A stretch of DNA of 45,767 nt from a virus. The DNA lies in IMG/VR virus record IMGVR_UViG_3300037247_000684, positions 1 to 45,767 of that record; one strand, written 5' to 3'. Within the stretch, counting starts at the first letter, position 1, and the number at the start of each line of letters is the position of its first letter. Shown one piece after another: positions 38,645-45,767 of the stretch. The notes below the pieces were generated by a model that had not been told where the DNA came from, did no database searches, and saw nothing but the letters and a program-made list of their open reading frames with translations. A program made the translations under genes and the position numbers.

Positions 38645-40018
38645 CTATTCCTTTATATTAGGTATGATATACCGATTTTGCTCAGCCATTTGCCGAGTCT
38701 TTTTCATATCTCTTCCAGCAAGCTCATACAAACGACGCACTCCTTCACTATTCAATGTAATACTACCATTTGGATTGTATCCACCAATTAGTTCACCATC
38801 AAAGTCATACGCTGGAGTACCTTTTGGTTCTTCTGGTGTAGATTCACGTTTTTCCGGTGGAAATTTGGCATTGATAGTATCCATAACGCCTGGAATGCGA
38901 CTGACGAAACGACCAAAAGCGTTAGTAGCGTGTCTGATAGAATCTTCGCGTGTCCTAAGAGTAGGCAAGGGAAGTCCAAGCACACTACTCGGCGCGCCAG
39001 TTATAAGTTCACCAATAATTGTCTCAATGAATTTCTGGGTAAATGGTATCTTGTCCTTTTCTGCGCTACGTATTGCATCTCTTATCTCGTCATAAGCTAT
39101 GTCATCAAGATTGGCTGGTGCTCCATATCTGCCTTCTCGTGCGAGTTTATTTACTTCTTGAGCCGTAACTTGACGTTCAGGCCAATTTATAGCAGCAGCC
39201 ATATCCAATAACTCGTGCTTCCTTGATTGGTCGGTTATAATATCCGCACCACTGAGTATTCTTTCCCGTTGTTTTTCTATATAGCCCAGCCATTCTCGTT
39301 TTTCATCAACATCCAAATCAGAATCCATTACGTCATTTTCCGAAAGTGAAGTGTCCCTGAGTTTAATAAGAAAATCTTGTTCTACTTGTTCGACGTATTG
39401 GGCGCGCTGTTCTTTTGCATCGACCTTGCGTTTTGCTTCTTCAGCCCTGATAAAACGCTCTCTACTTTCTATTATATTCTGTTTCCGCTTTGCCACTTCT
39501 CCTTTACCATAAAAATTTAATGGGGGACGTCTTCCTACTTCAAGATGTTGAAAATACTTGGTAAAATCTCCTGTACGTACAGCTTCAACTTCGAGAAAAG
39601 CACCTTCATCACTGAAATTCTTTTCAATCCTTAACTGTCGGGACTTTTCCACTCCCATTTCCCAGACAGGCATCCTGTCATTTAACCATAATCGGGCTTC
39701 TTGGGCAGCGAACCTGTTCTTGGGAATAAGTCCCCGTCTTACTTGTAAAGATTTTTCGTACTCAGACTTAAAAGTAGTAGGGTCTAAATTGCCGTCATAA
39801 GACAAAGCAAGGCGATTATGCTCTTCCCTCACTTTCCTTTTGAACTCACTGAGCTGGGTACTGGCCTGCATCAGTTCGTATTTTTGTACCGCTTCGCCTA
39901 AAGCGGATATACCCTCTGCTAATTCTCTTGCACCTGTCCTTACGTCTATATCAGCTCGCGCTGCAGGTGCGATTCCTGGTAATGTTCCTCCTGCTCTGAT
40001 AATCGGAAATTTAGCCAT
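38645..40018 (-). CDS. Internal virion protein, 457 aa
   Basis: Between the small Ala/Gly-rich internal protein and the 1150-aa protein, as T7 gp15 between gp14 and gp16. Mostly helical: ELAEGISALGEAVQKYELMQ, VREEHNRLALSYD and a long charged helix 180-260 (AEEAKRKVDAKEQRAQYVEQ). Probable ejection-tube component. No catalytic motif seen. Confidence 0.7.
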   Translation of the reverse strand: MAKFPIIRAGGTLPGIAPAARADIDVRTGARELAEGISALGEAVQKYELMQASTQLSEFKRKVREEHNRLALSYDGNLDPTTFKSEYEKSLQVRRGLIPKNRFAAQEARLWLNDRMPVWEMGVEKSRQLRIEKNFSDEGAFLEVEAVRTGDFTKYFQHLEVGRRPPLNFYGKGEVAKRKQNIIESRERFIRAEEAKRKVDAKEQRAQYVEQVEQDFLIKLRDTSLSENDVMDSDLDVDEKREWLGYIEKQRERILSGADIITDQSRKHELLDMAAAINWPERQVTAQEVNKLAREGRYGAPANLDDIAYDEIRDAIRSAEKDKIPFTQKFIETIIGELITGAPSSVLGLPLPTLRTREDSIRHATNAFGRFVSRIPGVMDTINAKFPPEKRESTPEEPKGTPAYDFDGELIGGYNPNGSITLNSEGVRRLYELAGRDMKKTRQMAEQNRYIIPNIKE

Positions 40019-40020
40019 AA

Positions 40021-40548
40021 TTATCGCCTCGGTGATACTCCTGCTCTTACTGAAGATTGTGTACCTGGCAAAGTCGATGCCGGAGTACCAACAGTTCCAC
40101 CACCTCCGCCACCAAATCCTGTCAATAATGTTCCGCCAGCTTGTATAAACTTAGCCGTCCTTATATTCCTGCCTCTTTCCATAAATAACTTCCCTTGTAA
40201 TCTGGCCAGTGTAGCTTCAGACCTTGCCCTGCCTGCCCTTGCACGGGCTTCGGCGCCTATTAAGAATCCTGCAAGCTCAGATTCGGCGGCTTGCTCCTCA
40301 GCTAATAGCACAGGAGCGCCTATATCAGTCCTTACGCCTGACACGCCAAGGCTTGCTCGTAAAGCACTTTGAATCCTTGCCGCTTCTCTAACTTGGCGTA
40401 TTCCCTCAAACTTTGCGGTGGTCTCAATGGCTTTAGCTTCGCTTTCAGCCACGGCGGCATTGTAGTTTTCAACATTCTGGGCGCTTTTACCTTCGGCTTT
40501 GGCCGCACGTCCCTCAAAAACCTGGCCTAAAGCTGTTAATGGAGCCAT
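40021..40548 (-). CDS. Small internal virion protein, 175 aa
   Basis: Ala/Glu/Arg helical protein (AAVAESEAKAIETTAKFEGI, then LLAEEQAAESELAGFLIGAE) with a hydrophobic Gly-rich end. This matches the gp14-like class that inserts in the outer membrane during ejection. Starts in a 1-base overlap with the acetyltransferase-like stop. Confidence 0.7.
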   Translation of the reverse strand: MAPLTALGQVFEGRAAKAEGKSAQNVENYNAAVAESEAKAIETTAKFEGIRQVREAARIQSALRASLGVSGVRTDIGAPVLLAEEQAAESELAGFLIGAEARARAGRARSEATLARLQGKLFMERGRNIRTAKFIQAGGTLLTGFGGGGGGTVGTPASTLPGTQSSVRAGVSPRR

Positions 40549-40982
40549 TATTTAATCCTCGCATATCTATAAACATCACAAAAATCTGGTGTATATTTTC
40601 TCATATACCCTTCCGCTTGAAATCCTAACGCTTCTAACATTCTTATCCCTCTTGGAAAGTCAAGTCGAACTACCGCCTGGGCGCGAACTATGTTATTCTC
40701 TTCGATAATTTCGTCTATCTTTCTTCTTATAGCTTCAAGAGCTACGATACTATGAGCGCCATCCAGCTTGGAGTCTTTAGTCAAAATCAACCAGAACTCC
40801 CATACCCCTTTCCACATCATAACCGCACCGCCACAAGCTACAATTACATCGTCCCACAAGGCTGTATAAGAAGCCCTTGGGTCTATCGGCAAGTCAGGGT
40901 AGCATTTGACCGCGTCTTCGAGGGGATTTGCTCTTACTTGCTCCAAATCTCCATCTTTCAAATCTCGTATTTCTATTGACAT
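40548..40982 (-). CDS. GNAT-like protein (gp13-type position), 144 aa
   Basis: Start ATG 40982 (MSIEIRDLKDGDLEQV). ASYTALWDDVIVACGGAVMM, EFWLILTKDSK, then RGIRMLEALGFQAEGYMRKY follow the acetyltransferase fold. T7 gp13 in the same place has a related fold. The Gln/Arg-x-x-Gly acetyl-CoA loop is not clear, so activity is doubtful. The longer frame to 41114 would overlap the opposite-strand HNH gene. Confidence 0.7.
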   Translation of the reverse strand: MSIEIRDLKDGDLEQVRANPLEDAVKCYPDLPIDPRASYTALWDDVIVACGGAVMMWKGVWEFWLILTKDSKLDGAHSIVALEAIRRKIDEIIEENNIVRAQAVVRLDFPRGIRMLEALGFQAEGYMRKYTPDFCDVYRYARIK

Positions 40983-41073
40983 ATTATCGTTGTGCCTTAT
41001 AATAAACAAGCCGACCACAGGTGGTGTATCCTGCAACCGGCTCTGACCATAATCGTCTAATAAGGAGACAAAA

Positions 41074-41556
41074 ATGGCTACCGAAATCATAACAAAACAA
41101 TGTCCTCGTTGCAAAGAAACTAAATCGCTGTCGAGATTTTACAAATCTCATAATAGAAGAAATGGTTGCCAAGTTTACTGCATAAATTGCACAAAAGAAC
41201 ATTGGCAAACCAAAGAATATAAAACTATTCAAAAGCGATATCACCAAAGTAAAAAAGCTAAAGTTGCAAATAAAAAATATCAACAAAGCGAAAAAGGGAA
41301 AGCAATGTTGAAAAGAAAAAATAAACTTTCCTACATTAAAAATCCCGAAAAATGGAAAGCCAATCGTTCTATCAGCCACGCTGTTAGAGATAATAAATTG
41401 CCTCATCCCAATACTTTGCAATGTCATTATTGTCCTAAACAAGCTGAAGAATATCATCATCCGGACTATAGTAAGCCCTTGTATGTACTTCCAACTTGCA
41501 AAAAATGTCATAGAATTATTCATACTAACGTCCTGTTTTGTCCTTTCTCGGAATAA
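41074..41556 (+). CDS. HNH homing endonuclease-like, 160 aa, inserted
   Basis: Start ATG 41074 has AAGGAG. It shows QCPRCKETKSLSRFY..CINC zinc motif, a basic linker with QSEKGKAM, and CHYCPKQAEEYHHPDYSKP, then LPTCKKCHRIIH, the HNH core. It is the only plus-strand gene in the late region, lies between tail and internal virion genes, and its end overlaps the opposite gene by 32 nt. Paralogue of the gene at 23980. Signs of a mobile insertion. Confidence 0.8.
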   Translation: MATEIITKQCPRCKETKSLSRFYKSHNRRNGCQVYCINCTKEHWQTKEYKTIQKRYHQSKKAKVANKKYQQSEKGKAMLKRKNKLSYIKNPEKWKANRSISHAVRDNKLPHPNTLQCHYCPKQAEEYHHPDYSKPLYVLPTCKKCHRIIHTNVLFCPFSE

Positions 41557-43285
41557 TCGCCCGCACCGTGCACGCGAACACATCATTGCCTGAAATGTAA
41601 ATCCTATCGTCTATGGAATAACCGCCGTCAAACGAAACTTTTATATCTCCTGTATTCAATGAAGTTGTCGAATCCCAGTCAATATCTTTCAAATCGTCAA
41701 GTGAACTGCCATACTTGGCATTTAACGTATTCAAGAAGGAAATTACTATCTCTGCAATATGGCCGATACTCCCGTGAGAAGTACCGCCCGCTCCGGTAAT
41801 ATCAAGTCTCATCGGACTTAGAGTAAACCTAAAGGAAAGTCCTACAATCGCTTTCCTTACGAAATTATGAGCGTGGGGACTCAATACCATAAGGGTAATT
41901 ATCCCACCGGAAACAGTCTCATCATCATAAGCTATTGTTACATCATTTACGTCCGTACCCATTATCTTTACGGTTTCACCTTCCAAGTGAGATAAACTGA
42001 CGAAGGTATTCTCAACGTGCTGTGTTGACCCATCGGAGATATAAGCACCAAAACCGGACGTATCTAATTCGTCTCCTGAAGAGCTTGGAGAAGCCGATGG
42101 ACTTGATGATGGGCTTCCCGTAGGCGTGGCAGAAGGACTTGAACTTAGAGAAGCCGATGGCGTTATGCTTGCAGAAGCCGAAGGACTTGAACTTATCGAA
42201 GTTGAAGGCGTTCCGGATGGTGAAGCTGATATCGAAGCGGATGGCGTTCTTGACAGACTTGCGGATATACTCGAAGATGGCGAACTTGAAATCGAAGATG
42301 ATGGCGATGCCGAAGGTGTCCTTGAAGCACTTGCGGATGGACTTGATGAGATACTCGCTGATGGAGTATTACTTAGCGAAGCCGATATACTTGACGATGG
42401 CGAAGCCGAGATACTCGTACTTGGACTTGCGCTTATCGAAGACGAGATACTGGCCGAAGGTGTATTACTTGCAGAAGCCGAAATCGAACTTGATGGACTT
42501 GACGAAATCGAACTGGAAGGACTTGACGAAGGCGTTCCAGACGGACTGGAAGAAATCGAAGATGAAATCGAAGAGCTAATCGAAGCCGAAGGCGTTCTCG
42601 AAAGCGAAGCAGAAATACTTGCACTTGGACTGGAACTTATCGAAGAACTTACTGCACTTGCCGGTTGAATTGCTACTGATACGGCTATCCATTCTTCTGA
42701 GCCTGTTAAAGAAAACGCTGCCGTTCCCGTTGCACCTGTTGTTACTTGTGATTCATAAGCGGCGCCACCAGAAACTATCGTCTGAGGAAAATCATCTACA
42801 TTTTTATCCACAGTAATAACGGTTGTACCAGCAGGTTCGCCACCATCTACTGTTATTTCGTGACCATCAGCACCGAATATCCTTAAAATCAAACAATCAT
42901 CTTTCGTTGTTGTAACAGAAGGACAAGTAGGAGATGCAGAAGTACCTACTCCTAAACCACTGATATTTATAGGCGTACTGGTATCATAGTTGGTAATCCG
43001 CATTATGAAACCATAAACACCTCTTTGATTAGACCAACTAAATGTATAATCAGCACCTTCGCTTGCACCAGCTATCTTATAGGATATTGAAATACTTATT
43101 GCTACTGTGTTATCGCTCTGTATTTCAGTCCAGCCGGAAGGAAGCGTTATTATATTATCCCTCTCGACAGAAATGACCGCTACCATTAAATCGTTTTCAA
43201 CCACTCCGGCAGGTTTATTTATAGTAACATTTACATTAAGAGAGCCTTTGGCTTCTGTAAAACTTTGAAAACTTGGTACTGTCAT
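41525..43285 (-). CDS. Adhesin-like domain, Ser-rich repeats and tail tube B C-terminal domain, 586 aa
   Basis: Residues 1-210 are a beta-sandwich (TINKPAGVVENDLMVAVISV, ITLPSGWTEIQSD, then DDCLILRIFGADG) found in phage surface proteins. Residues about 211-402 are almost only Ser, Pro, Ala, Ile, Thr in SISSSPSAS-type repeats. Residues about 405-586 (TSGFGAYISDG, SHLEGETVKIMGTDV, VSGGIITLMV and a FLNTLNAKYG helix) match the C-terminal domain normally ending tail tube protein B, absent from the gene at 43479. Start overlaps the 66-aa gene by ATGA. Confidence 0.75.
   Translation of the reverse strand: MTVPSFQSFTEAKGSLNVNVTINKPAGVVENDLMVAVISVERDNIITLPSGWTEIQSDNTVAISISISYKIAGASEGADYTFSWSNQRGVYGFIMRITNYDTSTPINISGLGVGTSASPTCPSVTTTKDDCLILRIFGADGHEITVDGGEPAGTTVITVDKNVDDFPQTIVSGGAAYESQVTTGATGTAAFSLTGSEEWIAVSVAIQPASAVSSSISSSPSASISASLSRTPSASISSSISSSISSSPSGTPSSSPSSSISSSPSSSISASASNTPSASISSSISASPSTSISASPSSSISASLSNTPSASISSSPSASASRTPSASPSSSISSSPSSSISASLSRTPSASISASPSGTPSTSISSSPSASASITPSASLSSSPSATPTGSPSSSPSASPSSSGDELDTSGFGAYISDGSTQHVENTFVSLSHLEGETVKIMGTDVNDVTIAYDDETVSGGIITLMVLSPHAHNFVRKAIVGLSFRFTLSPMRLDITGAGGTSHGSIGHIAEIVISFLNTLNAKYGSSLDDLKDIDWDSTTSLNTGDIKVSFDGGYSIDDRIYISGNDVFACTVRAIIPRKDKTGR
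42078..42655 (-). repeat. Degenerate DNA repeats coding Ser/Pro/Ala tract
   Basis: About 580 bp of short, imperfect repeats (units of roughly 9-24 bp, read on the plus strand as GAAGCCGAnGGACTTGA and variants). Codons vary while the residues stay the same, so the protein pattern is selected. Strong open frames on the other strand here are shadows. Confidence 0.8.
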
Positions 43286-43482
43286 TTCTTATTCTCTTCT
43301 TTCAGGAATTTCTGGTATGCTACTTCAGCCTGCATATCTCTTAAAAATCCACTGTTGTAACGACCGCCTAAAATTCTTGATAACATTTCTTTTTCTTTGT
43401 TTGATAACGGTTTTCTAATAACCGTTTCAGATTTTATTACTGGTTTTGTATCTATCACTGGTTGTCCGAATAAAAAAGTCAT
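43282..43482 (-). CDS. Hypothetical protein between split tail genes, 66 aa
   Basis: MTFLFGQPVIDTKPVIKSET, then LSNKEKEMLSRILGGRYNSG and a charged helix. Overlaps both neighbours by ATGA, so it is translationally coupled to both halves of tail tube B. Function unknown. Confidence 0.6.
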   Translation of the reverse strand: MTFLFGQPVIDTKPVIKSETVIRKPLSNKEKEMLSRILGGRYNSGFLRDMQAEVAYQKFLKEENKK

Positions 43483-45767
43483 ACACTTGCGCTCGCACTT
43501 ACAGAAGAACTTGGAGAGCTACTTATACTCGCGCTCGGTGAACTGCTCGGAGACGAACTAATCTCAACAAAAGTCCTTAGTTCCGTACTTGTTTTAGTTG
43601 TATTTCCTAACGTATAGAAATTACCATTCAACTCTGTCATTCCCAAAACGCCGGTAATGTAAATCTGGTCGCCATCTTTCAATCTTTGGCTGCCGTCGCT
43701 ATTGGTATTATCGAAACTTACTACCCCTGGATTGGCCTGGGTAACGTTGGTAATTACAATAGGGTCGCCACCGTCAAATATCAAACCTGAATCCACAAAG
43801 AACGAATCCTCGAAGTCAACGCCTACCCTCGGTTTCATTCGCTCGATTTGCCTCACGGTAGAACCGTCCACCGTTCTTGAGGTACTGAGCCAAATCTCAT
43901 CTTCGGTTGTTCCTGGTATCACCGCTACGGACTCGGCCTTGGCGGAAGTTCCACCTAACGGATGGACAGACCAGGCGATAACGTCCTGGTCTCTTTCATA
44001 GGACATTGACAATAAATTACCGTTAGTAAGTGTTGACCATACAATCGCATCGGGATTTCTCTGGTAATCCAAACTGGTAATTCCCGTCAATGTGATATGC
44101 TCCGCCAATGCACTCAAATCAGGAGCTACATACTTCTGCTTCTCATCGAGGAACGTCATTTCCCTTATCTTGCGACCTACGAAGTCCACGAACAAAATAG
44201 CGTCACCGACAGGAATAGGTTGGAGCTTTTTACTACCATAAGAAGTCTGCTGCCTCTCGTCGAAATTAGTAGGAGTCAACGCCTCGTCAATAGCGGTCGC
44301 CCTTATCCGCCATTCACCGCCTATCGTACCCAAAAGAAGCGCATCTAAAGCAGATAACCACCTGATAGCATTCATATTATCTGAAGACATCGTAAGAGAA
44401 AATGAATCACTATCGTTTATCCCTTCCTCGAAATCCTCGAAATCATCTACTTCACTTAACCATACTGTCTGGGGCTGTTTGGAAGTTCCGGCATATACAG
44501 ACCTACTACTAAAGAAGGTAAACGCTGTTGGATAACCTCTGAAAGCACTCCAAGCACCCTCAGACCATCTCTTGGAAGCATCGGTAGAGGCAAAATTAGT
44601 TAAAATAGTAGCCGTTACTTCCATAGAATTAACAAAAGTATTTATTCTACATATTCCGCTTTCAGTTGAATTATTTACCGTTAAATCGACATTTAATGTA
44701 CCACTCGTAGAAGAAGTTACACTTACTCTATATTGAACATTATTGAATTCTTCATTTCCTGTAAATTGAATGTTCCTATCACTATTGGAAATGAACGTCC
44801 TAAACGTTTCCCAGCCTTCGGAGTTTTCGTTTCTTTCCAACTTGACCGTCATATCCCAAGTCCCGTGAGTATTAAACGAAAATGTACCTTTAACATCTAT
44901 AGGCGAACTTATAACTCCGGTAGTCGGATGGGCGGATGAGCCAGAAGTCTCGGTCGTAGCCCGCGCGTGAGTTATCTTGAATAGTGCCCCTGGCGCGGAT
45001 ATATGCGCTGAATTAAACACTGGCGCCGAAGCGATTAAAGTTACTTTTTTATAAGTAGTATTGACATCCTGTGTACCCCAAGACTCTAATTCATAAACTA
45101 TACAATCAGCAAAGGCATTACTACCTACCCAGTAACTTTTATTAGTTAAAGTTATTCTGACAGCAGTAACATCAGTCCAGGGGCCAAGGATACCAACTTT
45201 ATTATTTGTAGATGTACCTATTTCTGTCCAGACAGCACCTTGTTTAATCTGGACAGAAACAGTTCTTGTCACCGTACCGTTATTAAACCAACCTATCCAA
45301 TATTTGACTTCATCAAGTCTTACAACTGTAACATCAAAGGTTATTGTAATTGTCATCGCCGAGGTTGCACTCCACCAAGTGCGAAATTCACGTTTAGTAT
45401 TGTGTCCTCGGCGCTTTCGGAAAGTCGTAGTATCTCCATCGTTAGTTTCAGCAACAGTACCGGAGGCCGTACCTGAAGCACCAGATTCAACAGCAACACC
45501 ATCCTCAATCGAAGCTGCGAAATTAGCAGAATCATCTCCTGTGCTACTTGGAGTTATGGTAACATCATCGTTATTTTCAAGGTCGTTTCTCGGAAGAAAT
45601 GGCCCTTTGGTAAAACTTATAATTGACAAATCAAACGAAGTAGTGGTAGTTCTGGTTAATTTCCTCGGTGCGTAATCGGGATGAACTATCCACATCACGT
45701 CGGCACTCTGCCTAAATTGCAACTCGAACAAATCGCTTTCCTGGTACGGAGTTGGAGTTTCGGCTAT
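43479..45767 (-). CDS. Tail tube protein B-like, main part (continues from 1-550)
   Basis: Enters the window at 45767 in frame with IAETPTPYQESDLFELQF and runs to the stop at 43479. HPDYAPRKLTR, ATEASGS-type loops, then AFTFFSSRSVYAGTSKQPQT, WLSEVDDFEDFEEG, LLGTIGGEWRIRA and LDYQRNPDAIVWSTLTNGNL, LSMSYERDQDVIAWSVHPLG are the nozzle-protein signature of this podovirus group. The last about 27 residues are a Ser/Pro/Ala tract (EISSSPSSSPSASISSS) replacing the usual C-terminal domain, which is in the 586-aa gene. Confidence 0.85.
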   Translation of the reverse strand: MAETPTPYQESDLFELQFRQSADVMWIVHPDYAPRKLTRTTTTSFDLSIISFTKGPFLPRNDLENNDDVTITPSSTGDDSANFAASIEDGVAVESGASGTASGTVAETNDGDTTTFRKRRGHNTKREFRTWWSATSAMTITITFDVTVVRLDEVKYWIGWFNNGTVTRTVSVQIKQGAVWTEIGTSTNNKVGILGPWTDVTAVRITLTNKSYWVGSNAFADCIVYELESWGTQDVNTTYKKVTLIASAPVFNSAHISAPGALFKITHARATTETSGSSAHPTTGVISSPIDVKGTFSFNTHGTWDMTVKLERNENSEGWETFRTFISNSDRNIQFTGNEEFNNVQYRVSVTSSTSGTLNVDLTVNNSTESGICRINTFVNSMEVTATILTNFASTDASKRWSEGAWSAFRGYPTAFTFFSSRSVYAGTSKQPQTVWLSEVDDFEDFEEGINDSDSFSLTMSSDNMNAIRWLSALDALLLGTIGGEWRIRATAIDEALTPTNFDERQQTSYGSKKLQPIPVGDAILFVDFVGRKIREMTFLDEKQKYVAPDLSALAEHITLTGITSLDYQRNPDAIVWSTLTNGNLLSMSYERDQDVIAWSVHPLGGTSAKAESVAVIPGTTEDEIWLSTSRTVDGSTVRQIERMKPRVGVDFEDSFFVDSGLIFDGGDPIVITNVTQANPGVVSFDNTNSDGSQRLKDGDQIYITGVLGMTELNGNFYTLGNTTKTSTELRTFVEISSSPSSSPSASISSSPSSSVSASASV
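45704..45767. repeat. Near-identical terminal direct repeat, right copy
   Basis: Partner of 1-64; differs at 45708, 45744 and 45753. Confidence 0.85.

Noticed and set aside
40548-41114. Longer 188-aa reading of the GNAT-like gene
   Set aside because: The extra N-terminus is not family-like and overlaps the HNH gene; MSIEIRD at 40982 is the natural start.
42126-42668. 180-codon plus-strand ORF rich in Glu/Asp/Leu/Ala
   Set aside because: It is the mirror of the Ser-rich repeats in the tail gene; no start signal or sensible neighbours.
1-45767. Tail tube B as two paralogous genes at the window ends
   Set aside because: All end differences are silent and the merged frame closes exactly, so one circular gene is simpler.

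Overview
The window is essentially one complete genome of a tailed dsDNA bacteriophage of podovirus type (short tail, T7-like virion plan). Portal, scaffold, major capsid protein, tail tube protein A, tail tube protein B, large internal virion proteins and a lambda GpA-type large terminase are all recognisable. No integrase, repressor or plasmid gene was seen, so it looks lytic. Bases 1-64 and 45704-45767 match at 61 of 64 positions. The three differences are all silent, and joining the ends restores one uninterrupted 924-codon gene, so the molecule is circular or circularly permuted and about 45.7 kb long. The host is unknown; a lipoprotein and two Tat-type signal sequences are compatible with a Gram-negative host but do not prove it.

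Layout. (1) Late leftward operon: tandem promoters near 17.78-17.87 kb, then small genes, terminase, portal, scaffold, capsid, tail genes, through the junction at base 1/45767, then split tail tube gene B, internal virion proteins, a fibre-like protein and a possible membrane/lysis cluster ending at 32.5 kb. A three-module glycosyltransferase and a methyltransferase sit between tail genes A and B. (2) Early leftward operon: promoter at 32.43-32.46 kb, a 0.3 kb structured leader, then about 25 small genes down to 22.47 kb. It holds a recombination cluster (NinB-like, NinG-like, OB-fold and zinc-finger proteins), two YopX-like proteins, many small zinc ribbons, an HNH endonuclease and an interrupted tRNA-like sequence. 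(3) Two short rightward operons (18.0-18.65 kb and 20.85-22.46 kb). (4) A leftward block (19.95-18.70 kb) of small genes and a PD-(D/E)XK nuclease, plus a promoter-to-terminator unit with no clear gene (20.59-20.26 kb).

The most unusual signal is RNA. Both rightward operons and the early leftward operon begin with a leader able to form the same two interlocking helices (A-B-A'-B'), with a 10-11 nt A'-side spacer and 18-20 nt between the last helix and the start codon. Sequences differ but pairing is kept, which is covariation within one genome. A second duplicated hairpin lies between genes inside the rightward operons. Other notable points are the tail tube gene split at Ser/Pro/Ala repeats, two Tat-signal proteins, and the absence of any recognisable polymerase, helicase, primase or endolysin.

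Most genes overlap their neighbours by ATGA or TAATG, so operons are tightly coupled. Function calls rest on reading translated proteins from memory of families; no database search was possible.
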